This document shows positions 46,509 to 55,273 of a DNA stretch of 64,000 nucleotides, in pieces. Below the pieces are notes generated by a model that made no database searches, was not told where the DNA came from, and worked only from the letters and a program-made list of their open reading frames with translations. A program made the position numbers and the translations under genes. Origin of the DNA: Campylobacter sp. MIT 21-1684. Lineage in GTDB: Bacteria > Campylobacterota > Campylobacteria > Campylobacterales > Campylobacteraceae. The stretch lies in NCBI RefSeq assembly GCF_026241315.1, contig NZ_JAPHNA010000004.1:33995-97994 (forward strand), given 5' to 3'. Positions within the stretch are counted from its first letter, which is position 1; each line of letters begins with the position of its first letter.

Positions 46509-46964
46509 TTGAATAAAAAATTGCTTTTTTTCTTTATTTTTAGTCTCGCTCTTATTGCTACATATATTTTTTTTGAATTTTATGCTTTAAAAGATACAAA
46601 AGGACTTTTTGAAAATATCGATATTTCACAACCTTTATCTTGCGATTTAAACAAGCAAGATTGTGCTTTTGATTTTCAAGGCAAGAAAGTTATAGTATCT
46701 TTTTCTCCAAAGCCTTTACAAAGTCTAGAAGTAACACATTTTAGTATTAAAAATTTTGGAGATTATGAAGATTTAGAACTTCAAATCTATGGCTTAAATA
46801 TGTTTATGGGAACTATCAAACCAAAACTCAACAAAATCAACAAAACAGACTATGAAGGTAAAATGGCTTTAGCAGCCTGTACGCTTGATTCTATGCGTTT
46901 TAGGGCTGAATTAAAACAACAACAGCAAATTCTTTTTTCTTTTGATTTTGAATTACGAAAATGA
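46509..46964 (+). CDS. Membrane-anchored hypothetical protein in copper-delivery operon
   Basis: 151 residues; TTG start, one N-terminal helix (about 5-25), then a periplasmic beta-rich domain. A cysteine pair CDLNKQDCAFDF and later AACTLDSMRF could form disulfides or bind metal. Overlaps the SCO-like gene by 4 bases. Position suggests a role in copper handling for the cbb3 oxidase; no known motif. Confidence 0.7.
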   Translation: MNKKLLFFFIFSLALIATYIFFEFYALKDTKGLFENIDISQPLSCDLNKQDCAFDFQGKKVIVSFSPKPLQSLEVTHFSIKNFGDYEDLELQIYGLNMFMGTIKPKLNKINKTDYEGKMALAACTLDSMRFRAELKQQQQILFSFDFELRK

Positions 46965-47506
46965 AAAATATCTTAGCATTTATATTCCTTACAGCTCTAA
47001 TCATTATAAGCTTTTTTCTTTTAAATCACAAAGAATATGATTTTTCCTTAAGATCTGAATTCAAAGAACAAACCACACTGAAAGATTTTGCAGGAAAAAA
47101 ACTTATTGTATATTTTGGTTATACTTTTTGTCCTGATGTATGCCCTGCTACTCTTGCTTTACTTGGCAAAGAATTAAAAAAAATACACAGCGAAAAAGCT
47201 TATGTGCTTTTTATCTCTTTAGATCCTCTTAGAGATGGCGATATAGAAAAGACAAATGAATGGCTTAGATATTTTTACCCCCAAAGCGCAGCTTTAATAG
47301 CCCACAATGAAGAAGAATTAGAAAAAATTACTAAAAAATACAATGTATCATATCAAAAAATCAATTTAAAAGATTCAGCTATGTCTTATTCTATTGCTCA
47401 TTCAAATGAGCTTTATTTGTTCGATGAGAAAGGAAAATTTGTCAAAAGTATTAACGATTTAAATCCAGAAGAACTTTATAATGAACTTAAAAGCTTTTTG
47501 AAATAA
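46961..47506 (+). CDS. SCO1/SenC/PrrC copper-delivery protein
   Basis: 181 residues. N-terminal membrane anchor, thioredoxin-like domain with CxxxC in FGYTFCPDVCPATLALL and the third copper ligand histidine in YSIAHSNELYLF. Acts in Cu-A or Cu-B site assembly of cytochrome oxidase with PCuAC. Confidence 0.93.
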   Translation: MKNILAFIFLTALIIISFFLLNHKEYDFSLRSEFKEQTTLKDFAGKKLIVYFGYTFCPDVCPATLALLGKELKKIHSEKAYVLFISLDPLRDGDIEKTNEWLRYFYPQSAALIAHNEEELEKITKKYNVSYQKINLKDSAMSYSIAHSNELYLFDEKGKFVKSINDLNPEELYNELKSFLK

Positions 47507-47507
47507 A

Positions 47508-48407
47508 TCAAAAAGCAAAAAGATCGGTAGAAAGATAACGTTCTGCAGTATCATTGAGCATAGTGAGTATTCTTTTTTGTGGAAATTTTTCAGCTAAAGA
47601 GCTTGCAGCATAAACATTTGCTCCGCTTGAAATTCCTACCATGAGTCCACTTTGTGCAAGCTCTTTTGCTGTCTGAATAGCATCTTCATTGCTTACGGTT
47701 ATTACCTCATCAATAATTTCTTTATTTAAAATTCCGGGAATAAAATTCGCCCCTATACCTTGAATTTTATGAGGACCAGCCTCTCCTTTACTTAAAAGTG
47801 GCGAAGCAAAAGGTTCAACAGCGATAATACTTACATCTTTCAATCTTTCTTTTAAAACTTCACCGACACCGCTAATAGTTCCACCTGTACCAAAACCGGC
47901 TACAAAAATATCTATTGTCTCTAAATCCCGTATAATTTCTTGCGCAGTAGTTCTTTTATGAGCATTTTTATTCGCCAAATTATCAAATTGAGATGGCATA
48001 AAAGAATTTGGCGTTTGAGCTAGAATTTCATTTGCTTTATCTAAGGCGCCTTTCATCCCTAAACTTGCTGGAGTAAGTTCTATGATAGCACCAAAAAGTG
48101 TCATCATTTTACGTCTTTCTATACTCATAGATTCTGGCATAGTAATTATTAAAGTAAGGCCTAAATCAGCACAAATCATTGCCAAAGAAATTCCCATATT
48201 GCCACTTGTTGCTTCAACAACAACTGTATCTTGATTAATTCTACCTTCATCTAAAGCTACTTTTAACATCTCAAAGGCAGCTCTGTCTTTAATAGAATGA
48301 CTAGGATTTAAAAATTCACATTTAGCAAACACATTCGCACCATATTTTTCCAATTGAAGTATTGGAGTATTCCCTATTAATTCGCTTACTCTTTTATAAA
48401 TACTCAT
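47508..48407 (-). CDS. cysM: Cysteine synthase
   Basis: O-acetylserine sulfhydrylase. 299 residues: PLP lysine in NPSHSIKDRAA, VEATSGNMGISLAMI substrate loop, phosphate loop GFGTGGTISGVG and GISSGANVYAA. Usually named CysM in C. jejuni though it is also close to CysK. Adjoins the SCO gene tail to tail. Confidence 0.92.
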   Translation of the reverse strand: MSIYKRVSELIGNTPILQLEKYGANVFAKCEFLNPSHSIKDRAAFEMLKVALDEGRINQDTVVVEATSGNMGISLAMICADLGLTLIITMPESMSIERRKMMTLFGAIIELTPASLGMKGALDKANEILAQTPNSFMPSQFDNLANKNAHKRTTAQEIIRDLETIDIFVAGFGTGGTISGVGEVLKERLKDVSIIAVEPFASPLLSKGEAGPHKIQGIGANFIPGILNKEIIDEVITVSNEDAIQTAKELAQSGLMVGISSGANVYAASSLAEKFPQKRILTMLNDTAERYLSTDLFAF

Positions 48408-48488
48408 AAAAATCCTTATTAGAGCTATTGTTAATAATCTATTAATTTTTACAAAAACTAGATATACAATCAGAATCGCTTGAAGAAT

Positions 48489-48508
48489 AGCTAGAATTCA
48501 ATCTAGCT
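48489..48508 (-). terminator. Possible terminator after hupB
   Basis: 7-bp inverted repeat AGCTAGA/TCTAGCT with a 6-base loop, 7 bases past the hupB stop, with only a weak T-run (ATTCTTC) after it on the minus strand. Confidence 0.4.
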
Positions 48509-48515
48509 TTAAAAG

Positions 48516-48809
48516 TCATTTTTTCTTTTTACCTTTATTAGCAACAGCTTCTTTAAGGTTTTTTCCTACTTTGAATTTGGCAACTCTAGTCGCAGGAACT
48601 TTAACGGTTTTACCAGTGCTTGGCACTCTAGCTTCTCGTGCGGCTCTTTCTGCTGTTGAAAAAGTTCCAAAACCAATAAAACTAATAGTATCACCTTTAG
48701 CTAACACTTCAGTAATAGTCTCAATCACTGCATCAGTAGCAGAGGTAGCATCTTTTTTCGTTAGCCCAGCATTTTGAGCGACCTTTGAAATGAAATCCGC
48801 TTTAGTCAT
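48516..48809 (-). CDS. hupB: DNA-binding protein HU
   Basis: 97 residues from ATG 48809; 20 upstream codons lack a ribosome-binding site and extend past it. MTKADFISKVAQNAGLTKK, GDTISFIGFGTFSTAERAAR and the beta-arm RVPSTGKTVKVPATRVAKF (pieces of HU) plus a lysine-rich tail KKGKKKK longer than in E. coli. Nucleoid-associated. Confidence 0.95.
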   Translation of the reverse strand: MTKADFISKVAQNAGLTKKDATSATDAVIETITEVLAKGDTISFIGFGTFSTAERAAREARVPSTGKTVKVPATRVAKFKVGKNLKEAVANKGKKKK

Positions 48810-48896
48810 AAAAGCTCCTTTAATTTTATTAAAATGTGTTATTCTAACATATTTATAAAGTAATTTCAAGTATAAAACAGCTTTTTTAAGATTTTT

Positions 48897-50735
48897 TTAT
48901 TGCTTTGTCTTTTTATATTTTTCAAATTCACCACTTTCATCTAGCTTGTTGCCAATCTTTTCATATAAATCATAGTAAAATTCCACAAAAGCCTTACATT
49001 CAGGTAAAATTGGTAAAAACAATCCATTCTCTAAAACACAAAAACGACTTAAAAAATCCTTAGCATCAAGCTGTAAAATATAATGTTTTGCTAATTGATA
49101 ATAATTTTGCAAAGTTGCATTCTTAAATTTCTCATAAGCACACAAGGAAAAATCTACTTTCAAACTCCCCTGTTGAAAAGATAAAGCTCCACTTTCAAAC
49201 AATAAAGTCAAATGTATGAGTCCTTCTGTATAATACGCTTTTACCTCATCAACTCTCTGCCACGCAATAAGACCAACCGCTCTTTTAATAAGATCGTGAA
49301 AAACAGGCAATCTAAGCTCTTCTTTCTCGTGATAAAAAAAATGAATAAGTCCGCCTACAGTAGCCTTATACTCCTCGATATTTTTAAAAAAACCGCTTTT
49401 ATTCATATTTTTTTCTGTATTCTCACCTGTAAAGAAAATATGTCCAAATTCATGTCCTAAAGTTGAAATTTCATACACTTTTTTCCAAATTTCCTTACGA
49501 TGAAAAAGAATCTCTCTACCATAAGTTAGAAATTCTTTATCAAACACTTCTGTTGCAATCTGCATAAAAGGCTTACTTTTAGTATTTTCATAGACAAAAT
49601 TTAAAAAAGCAAAAATTTTTTTACCTGCCTGCTTACTGACAAATTCATCATTTGGAACAACTTGTGCCGAAAACAAACCTTTAAGCTCAGCACCATAAAA
49701 AATGACAGGATTGCAGATATAAAGCTGCGTTCTTTCTATATTCATACACACTTCATCTTGCAGCTGCACATTTTCAATATCAATATGCTTGCATACGCTT
49801 AAAAAGCTTTCTTTCATCTCCTTGATAAACAAAGCAGAATCAAAATTCCTTTCATCTTGAAGTCTTAAATCCCATTCTAAAGCCACAGCGTGAGTGTAAC
49901 TGTCCTCATAATACTCCAAAGGATGACCGACTTGCAAAGGTGATTTTACTTTCAACCAAGCAAGTTCAGCCTCTTGCCAAGCGGCTATAACTCTATCATT
50001 TTCTTTTTCACAAAAAGCTGCCTTAAGTTTAGTAAAATACTCTATATAAGCTAATTCATCTTCATTACAAGCAAGATTTCTCAAAGAATTAAGCATTGAA
50101 TCAAAAGCAAATTCAAGTTTTAAAATTTCATTTTCAAAAAATACTGCATACGAAACAAACCTCCAAAGATTGCCAATTCTTACCAAAACTCCGTAACTTC
50201 TTTCGCACATTTGACCATTTTGTTCTCTTTGATACAAACCATTCTCACTCAAAAATTGTAAAGCCTCATCTAAACTAGGAAAAATGGAATCTAAAATTTT
50301 ATTATTCTTTTCTATAATCTCCCTAGTCCAAACCTTCTCAAAGGCATTCATTACAAGACCTATGTTATGAACTCCTTGTATCAAGGTCTGATAAAATTCA
50401 TTCAAAACTTTCTTTTCTTTTATCTCATTGATAAATTCTTGATGCTCTTTTTCATAAAATCTGCATACTTCATCATATAAAAGATGTTTTATATGAATGA
50501 TTTGTTCTTCTTTTAAATGTTTCTTTTCCAATTCTTTTACAAAATTTTCTTCTTTTAAATCAATCAAACGTCGTAAAGCTGCTAAAATAACATTTTTTTC
50601 AGGTTTTAAAGTGCTTATTTTAATTAAGTTATCTATGCATTCATTGCTTAAATTGTTTTCTAAAATATCATACATTGAAGCAAACTTTTTATTTCGAACC
50701 GCAACCATTTTTGACAATTCTTTAAAATTATTCAT
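48897..50735 (-). CDS. ciaB: Campylobacter invasion antigen CiaB
   Basis: 612 residues from ATG 50735 (AAAGAGGG ribosome-binding site); an open frame to 50933 runs back through the divergent thioesterase gene and is rejected. No signal peptide, as expected of a protein reported to be exported through the flagellar apparatus in C. jejuni. H428EFGH432 followed by E454/E455 in NIEEYKATVGGL is a zinc-metallopeptidase-like signature. Mostly helical. Predicted role: host-cell interaction, though its requirement for invasion is disputed. Confidence 0.92.
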   Translation of the reverse strand: MNNFKELSKMVAVRNKKFASMYDILENNLSNECIDNLIKISTLKPEKNVILAALRRLIDLKEENFVKELEKKHLKEEQIIHIKHLLYDEVCRFYEKEHQEFINEIKEKKVLNEFYQTLIQGVHNIGLVMNAFEKVWTREIIEKNNKILDSIFPSLDEALQFLSENGLYQREQNGQMCERSYGVLVRIGNLWRFVSYAVFFENEILKLEFAFDSMLNSLRNLACNEDELAYIEYFTKLKAAFCEKENDRVIAAWQEAELAWLKVKSPLQVGHPLEYYEDSYTHAVALEWDLRLQDERNFDSALFIKEMKESFLSVCKHIDIENVQLQDEVCMNIERTQLYICNPVIFYGAELKGLFSAQVVPNDEFVSKQAGKKIFAFLNFVYENTKSKPFMQIATEVFDKEFLTYGREILFHRKEIWKKVYEISTLGHEFGHIFFTGENTEKNMNKSGFFKNIEEYKATVGGLIHFFYHEKEELRLPVFHDLIKRAVGLIAWQRVDEVKAYYTEGLIHLTLLFESGALSFQQGSLKVDFSLCAYEKFKNATLQNYYQLAKHYILQLDAKDFLSRFCVLENGLFLPILPECKAFVEFYYDLYEKIGNKLDESGEFEKYKKTKQ

Positions 50736-50762
50736 TGAGCCCTCTTTACATTTGAAAATTTT

Positions 50763-50772
50763 AATTATAATT
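50763..50772. promoter_or_regulatory. Shared symmetric -10 for ciaB and thioesterase genes
   Basis: AATTATAATT: TATAAT on the plus strand at 50766-50771 and on the minus strand at 50764-50769. ciaB starts 29 bases to the left, the thioesterase 27 bases to the right. Confidence 0.6.
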
Positions 50773-50797
50773 ACTTTTTTTAACAAGGAGTAAAGTG

Positions 50798-51211
50798 ATG
50801 AAAAATATGGGTGAACCAAAATTAAAGATTGTTGCAATGCCCGGAGATACAAATCCGGCTGGTAACATTTTTGGTGGATGGATTTTATCACAAATCGATC
50901 TTTCTGGAGCAATAGCTGCAAGAGAACTCTCACCTGAAAGGGTTGTAACCATTTCTATGGATAGGGTTGTTTTTAAAGAACCTGTTTATGTTGGAGATAT
51001 AGTCTCGTGTTATGCAAAAATTCTAAAAGTTGGAAATACCTCGATTAGTGTTGAAGTTGAAGTGAATGCACAAAGAGTCGATGGATTTGGTTGTACTTCT
51101 TGTATTAATGTAACTTCAGCTTTAGTAACATATGTCAGTGTTGATAAACACGGAAAAAAGAAGACTATTAGCGATGAATTAAAAAAAATTCACGGATTCT
51201 TGAATCCGTGA
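50798..51211 (+). CDS. Acyl-CoA thioesterase (hotdog fold, YciA-like)
   Basis: 137 residues from ATG 50798, 7 bases after AAGGAG; GTG 50795 is too near. MPGDTNPAGNIFGGWILSQ holds the catalytic aspartate/asparagine region and DRVVFKEPVYVGDIVS follows, typical of YciA-type acyl-CoA hydrolases. The last codons form half of a terminator hairpin. Confidence 0.9.
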   Translation: MKNMGEPKLKIVAMPGDTNPAGNIFGGWILSQIDLSGAIAARELSPERVVTISMDRVVFKEPVYVGDIVSCYAKILKVGNTSISVEVEVNAQRVDGFGCTSCINVTSALVTYVSVDKHGKKKTISDELKKIHGFLNP

Positions 51212-51216
51212 ATTTT
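51183..51216. terminator. Strong bidirectional terminator
   Basis: 16-bp inverted repeat with a 2-base centre (arms 51183-51198 and 51201-51216), G/C-rich core CACGGATTC, A-run on one side and T-run on the other. It serves the thioesterase (plus) and can end transcription of the cstA-ybdD pair (minus). The left arm and core lie inside the thioesterase CDS. Confidence 0.85.
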
Positions 51217-51235
51217 TCACAACAATAAAATTAAA

Positions 51236-51451
51236 TTAACAGCATTTATTAAAACCGCCACTATTGTATTTTCTCTCCAAACATTCTTTAAAAAATTCTG
51301 ACCTACTCTGAGGAATTCTTTTGGGATGTTTTTCTTTCATATGTTCTAAATACTTATCATAACTTGACAACCCGACTAAAGGATGAAAGAATCTTTCAGC
51401 TCTTTCATAATGCAGTTTCATTGTCGAAATTATTTTATTTAATGCTAACAT
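51236..51451 (-). CDS. YbdD/YjiX family small protein
   Basis: 71 residues. HYERAERFFHPLVGLSSYDKYLEHMKEKHP in outline and PQSRSEFFKECLERKYN are the family signature (DUF466). Overlaps the cstA 3' end by 17 bases, the usual cstA-ybdD pairing; believed to be needed for transporter function. Confidence 0.92.
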   Translation of the reverse strand: MLALNKIISTMKLHYERAERFFHPLVGLSSYDKYLEHMKEKHPKRIPQSRSEFFKECLERKYNSGGFNKCC

Positions 51452-53534
51452 AAGGATCTTCCTTTAATGGGATTGTAATTTTTCCTAGACAAATACCTAT
51501 ACAAGAAAATATAACAAACAAGGTAGTTATCATAAAAAATACACATAGCACTGCATCAAGAATGTTTGCAAATTTGGCTTGGGAAGCTGCATATATTTGT
51601 TTTTCAATCTGTTCTTTTTCAATTTCACTGCTCGCAGAAAACAATGCAGTTTTTAAAGTTTTTATTTTTTCTTTTTGTATAGTAAAAGCAGCAATATGAG
51701 AAACTGCATTTGAAATTGTATCGCCCTCCTTATAAGGGAGAACCTTTTGAATACCTCCATAAAGAGTAGCTATAAGAACAAAAATAGCTGGAAATAAAGT
51801 TATCCAAGTATATTTAGCTTTACCCATTTTTACCAAAACAGTTGTTACCAAAAGCAAAGCCATACCTGCTAACATTTGATTGCTTACACCAAAGAGAGGC
51901 CAAAGAGTATAAATACCACCTTTTGGATCAATTGCTCCTTGATAAAGAAAATACCCCCAACCACCAACACTTAAGGCTGTGGCTAAGATTCCTGCGCTAA
52001 TACTATGAATATCACCTAAAGGTTTATATATATTCCCTAAAATATCTTGAACCATAAATCTGCACGCTCTTGTCCCAGCATCAACAGCTGTTAAAATAAA
52101 CAGAGCTTCAAATAAAATCGCAAAATGGTACCAAAAGCCCATTAAATCAACTCCACCAAAAAGTTCGTGTAAAATTAAAGCTACACCTATAGCAAAGGTT
52201 GGTGCTCCTCCTGTTCTTGAAAGTATAGTTTGCTCTCCTATATTAGTGGTTAAAGTAGCGATTTCTTCCGGACTGATGCTAAAACCCCAAGTTGAAATAG
52301 TTGCAGCAGCACTCATTACATCTGCGCCTATTAAAGTTGCAGAAGAATTGATTGCAAAATATAAACCGGGATGCAAAATACAAGCACAAATTAAAGCCAT
52401 AATAGCTACAGCACTCTCCATAAGCATAGAACCATACCCTACAGCTAAAGCGTGTGTTTCATTTTCTAACATTTTAGGTGTTGTTCCACTTGAAATGAGT
52501 GCGTGAAAACCACTAATAGCACCGCAAGCTATAGTGATAAATAAAAAAGGAAAAATTGTACCAGCAAAAACAGGACCACTACCATCAAAATATTGAGTAT
52601 TTGCTTTTGGCATTTGTAAATCCGGTGCAACTAAAACAATAGCCACAGCCATCACAACAATAACACCAATTTTCAAAAATGTAGAAAGATAATCCCTAGG
52701 CGCGAGCAAAAACCAAACAGGTAAAATTGCCGCAACAAAACCGTATATCATCATAATGATTGCTAAAGTTGGAGCATCAAGAGTAAAAAATTCTTTCCAA
52801 TAAGGATGTAAAGCCACTTCTGCTCCATAATGTATAGACAAAAGAAGAAAAATAAAACCGATAATAGATGCTTCACCAATCTTTCCGGGTCGAATAAAAC
52901 GCATATAAATTCCCATAAAAATAGCAATGGGAATGGTCATAGCAATGGTAAATAAACCCCAAGGAGACTCTGCTAAAGCTTTAACAACAACCATAGATAA
53001 AATAGCAATAATAATAAGCATAATGCCAAAAATTGCAACCATAGCAACGCCGCCTGTAAAATTCCCCATTTCATCTTTAATCATTTCGCCTAAAGATCTG
53101 CCCTTTCGACGAGTAGAGATAAAAAGAACAACAAAATCATGTACAGCACCAGCAAAAACACCGCCTACTAAAATCCAAAGCATAGAAGGCAAATAGCCCA
53201 TTTGTGCTGCAAGAATAGGACCTACTAAAGGACCAGCCCCAGCAATAGCTGCAAAATGATGTCCAAATAAAACTATTTTATTTGTAGGTACAAAATCACG
53301 TCCATCATTGTGCAAAAGAGCCGGTGTGGCTCTTGTCTTATCAAGCTCTAAAACTTTGTATGCTACAAAACGACCGTAAAATCTATATCCTATCATATAA
53401 ATACACAAAGCAGCAACGACTAGATAAACTGCTGAAACAGATTCTCCATTTTGCAAAGCCAAATAAGTAAAACAAAATGCACCCAAAAGTGCTACAAAAA
53501 ACCACAAAATTTTGGTTATGATAGCATTGCTCAT
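51435..53534 (-). CDS. cstA: CstA family peptide/pyruvate transporter
   Basis: 699 residues, about 16-18 helices. GHHFAAIAGAGPLVGPILAAQ, FAGAVHDFVVLFISTRRKGRS and FHALISSGTTPKML are hallmark CstA sequences. In C. jejuni the protein imports di- and tripeptides; E. coli relatives also carry pyruvate. Paired with YbdD. Confidence 0.94.
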   Translation of the reverse strand: MSNAIITKILWFFVALLGAFCFTYLALQNGESVSAVYLVVAALCIYMIGYRFYGRFVAYKVLELDKTRATPALLHNDGRDFVPTNKIVLFGHHFAAIAGAGPLVGPILAAQMGYLPSMLWILVGGVFAGAVHDFVVLFISTRRKGRSLGEMIKDEMGNFTGGVAMVAIFGIMLIIIAILSMVVVKALAESPWGLFTIAMTIPIAIFMGIYMRFIRPGKIGEASIIGFIFLLLSIHYGAEVALHPYWKEFFTLDAPTLAIIMMIYGFVAAILPVWFLLAPRDYLSTFLKIGVIVVMAVAIVLVAPDLQMPKANTQYFDGSGPVFAGTIFPFLFITIACGAISGFHALISSGTTPKMLENETHALAVGYGSMLMESAVAIMALICACILHPGLYFAINSSATLIGADVMSAAATISTWGFSISPEEIATLTTNIGEQTILSRTGGAPTFAIGVALILHELFGGVDLMGFWYHFAILFEALFILTAVDAGTRACRFMVQDILGNIYKPLGDIHSISAGILATALSVGGWGYFLYQGAIDPKGGIYTLWPLFGVSNQMLAGMALLLVTTVLVKMGKAKYTWITLFPAIFVLIATLYGGIQKVLPYKEGDTISNAVSHIAAFTIQKEKIKTLKTALFSASSEIEKEQIEKQIYAASQAKFANILDAVLCVFFMITTLFVIFSCIGICLGKITIPLKEDPYVSIK

Positions 53535-53649
53535 TACAAACCCCTTATTATTTAAAAGTTCCTAATCATAACAAATTCTTAAAGAAAAGAATTAGAAAAC
53601 CAATAAAAAGTAAATTTTGTTTTACAAAAGGTAACAAATAAACGAATAA

Positions 53650-54579
53650 TTATATGAATAAAGAATTGACACTTTCATTGTGATACACACGTCTAATAAC
53701 TTCAGCAAATACAGGAGCTACGCTTAAGACTTTAATATTAGACAATTTTTCTTTTAAAGGAATAGTATCAGTAACAACAAGTTCATCTAAAGCTCCACTT
53801 GCTATTCTCTCATATGCCATTCCACTTAAAACAGGATGAGTGCAACAAGCCATAACAGAATTTGCGCCTTTGTTTTTGAAAGCTGTGGCTGCTTTGACTA
53901 TTGTTCCGGCAGTGTCGATAATATCATCAACCAAAATAACATCTTTTCCTTGAACATCACCAATAATATTCATCACTTCACTTTCATTTGCTCTTTCTCT
54001 ACGTTTATCGACTATTACAATATCAAGGTCTAAAGATTTTGCAATACTTCTTGCTCTTGCAACACCTCCTATATCAGGACTAGCTATGATAGCATTCCTT
54101 AAATGTTTGTCCTTGATATAATTATTAAAGATAATACTTCCATAGAGATTATCCACAGGAATATCAAAAAAGCCTTGAATTTGTCCAGCGTGTAAATCTA
54201 TAGTAGCTACACGGTCAATTCCTGATGCTTCTATTAAATTTGCCACAAGTTTAGCAGTAATTGGTACTCTAGGATTAGCCTTTCTATCTTGTCTTGCATA
54301 ACCAAAATACGGGACAATAGCTGTGATAGAATTAGCACTAGAACGTCTTAATGCATCTGTAAGGATAAGAAGTTCTATTAAATTGTCATTTGTAGGAGCA
54401 CAGGTGCTTTGTATAATAAACACATCTTTACCACGTACACTTTCGTCTATTTGAACACTAATCTCTCCATCGCTAAAACGTTTCACTCCAGCATCACTTA
54501 AAGGCAAAGAAAGGTATTTTGAAATCTGCTTTGCAAGCTCAACATTGGAAGAACCTGAAAAAATTTTATAACCACGCAT
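53650..54579 (-). CDS. prs: Ribose-phosphate pyrophosphokinase
   Basis: Makes PRPP for nucleotides, histidine and tryptophan. 309 residues: FSDGEISVQIDESVRGKDV in outline, YFGYARQDRKANPR, ATIDLHAGQIQGFFDIPVDN metal and ATP sites, and the PRPP loop VDDIIDTAGTI. Full length. Confidence 0.97.
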   Translation of the reverse strand: MRGYKIFSGSSNVELAKQISKYLSLPLSDAGVKRFSDGEISVQIDESVRGKDVFIIQSTCAPTNDNLIELLILTDALRRSSANSITAIVPYFGYARQDRKANPRVPITAKLVANLIEASGIDRVATIDLHAGQIQGFFDIPVDNLYGSIIFNNYIKDKHLRNAIIASPDIGGVARARSIAKSLDLDIVIVDKRRERANESEVMNIIGDVQGKDVILVDDIIDTAGTIVKAATAFKNKGANSVMACCTHPVLSGMAYERIASGALDELVVTDTIPLKEKLSNIKVLSVAPVFAEVIRRVYHNESVNSLFI

Positions 54580-54606
54580 TAAATAACCTCACTCTAAATT
54601 ACGATT

Positions 54607-55266
54607 TTATAAAATATAAGCTGTTTTTTTGGCATAATAACGCACACTCATAGATAAAGAGAAACAAATAATAAAATAAATTCCAGCCACTAAAGCTATC
54701 ATTAGTAAAATTTCCTCAAAACTCTTAAGTTGAGCAAGGAGAATTTTTGACTTATAAGTAAGTTCGGCGATCTGCATTCCTGCTAAATATGCGGTATCTT
54801 TAAAAGTTGTAACAATTTGTGAAAGCAAAGAAGGGATAATTTTTCTAAAAGCTTGAGGTAAAATGATGTAAAAAAGAGTAAAAAATTTTCCAAAGCCTTG
54901 AGAATATGCTGCTTCAAATTGTCCTTTAGGGATAGAATTTAAACCTCCTCTAATAATTTCGGCCATAACAGAACTTGTATATAAAGAAAAACCTATTGTC
55001 CCCCAAAAAGCAGGTTCAGCTCTACCAAAAAAACTTGGCAAAACAAAACAAGCAGCAAGCATCCAAAGTAAAAGAGGAGTATTGCGAAAAATATCTATAT
55101 AACAAGAAGTAAAAAACCTGCTTATTTTGTCGCCATAATTTTTAGTAATAGCTAAAAATGTCCCAAAAAAGATAGAAAGAATACAAGTAGCTAGAAAAAT
55201 TTTAAAAGTCAAAGCCAAACCTTGTAGTAAAAAATCAAAATTCTGAATGTTTAAAACATTTTCCAT
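54607..55266 (-). CDS. Peb1-system ABC permease 2
   Basis: 219 residues from ATG 55266; 19 upstream in-frame codons overlap the preceding permease gene and are not needed. HisM-type: helices at about 15-40, 55-80, 90-110 and 185-210; EAA loop EIIRGGLNSIPKGQFEAAYSQG in outline, ILPQAFRKIIPSL. Last gene of pebC-peb1A-permease-permease. Confidence 0.9.
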   Translation of the reverse strand: MENVLNIQNFDFLLQGLALTFKIFLATCILSIFFGTFLAITKNYGDKISRFFTSCYIDIFRNTPLLLWMLAACFVLPSFFGRAEPAFWGTIGFSLYTSSVMAEIIRGGLNSIPKGQFEAAYSQGFGKFFTLFYIILPQAFRKIIPSLLSQIVTTFKDTAYLAGMQIAELTYKSKILLAQLKSFEEILLMIALVAGIYFIICFSLSMSVRYYAKKTAYIL

Positions 55267-55273
55267 ATAAATC

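Noticed and set aside
50736..50933. 66-residue N-terminal extension of ciaB
   Set aside because: Runs antisense through the thioesterase gene, composition unlike CiaB, and ATG 50735 has a ribosome-binding site.
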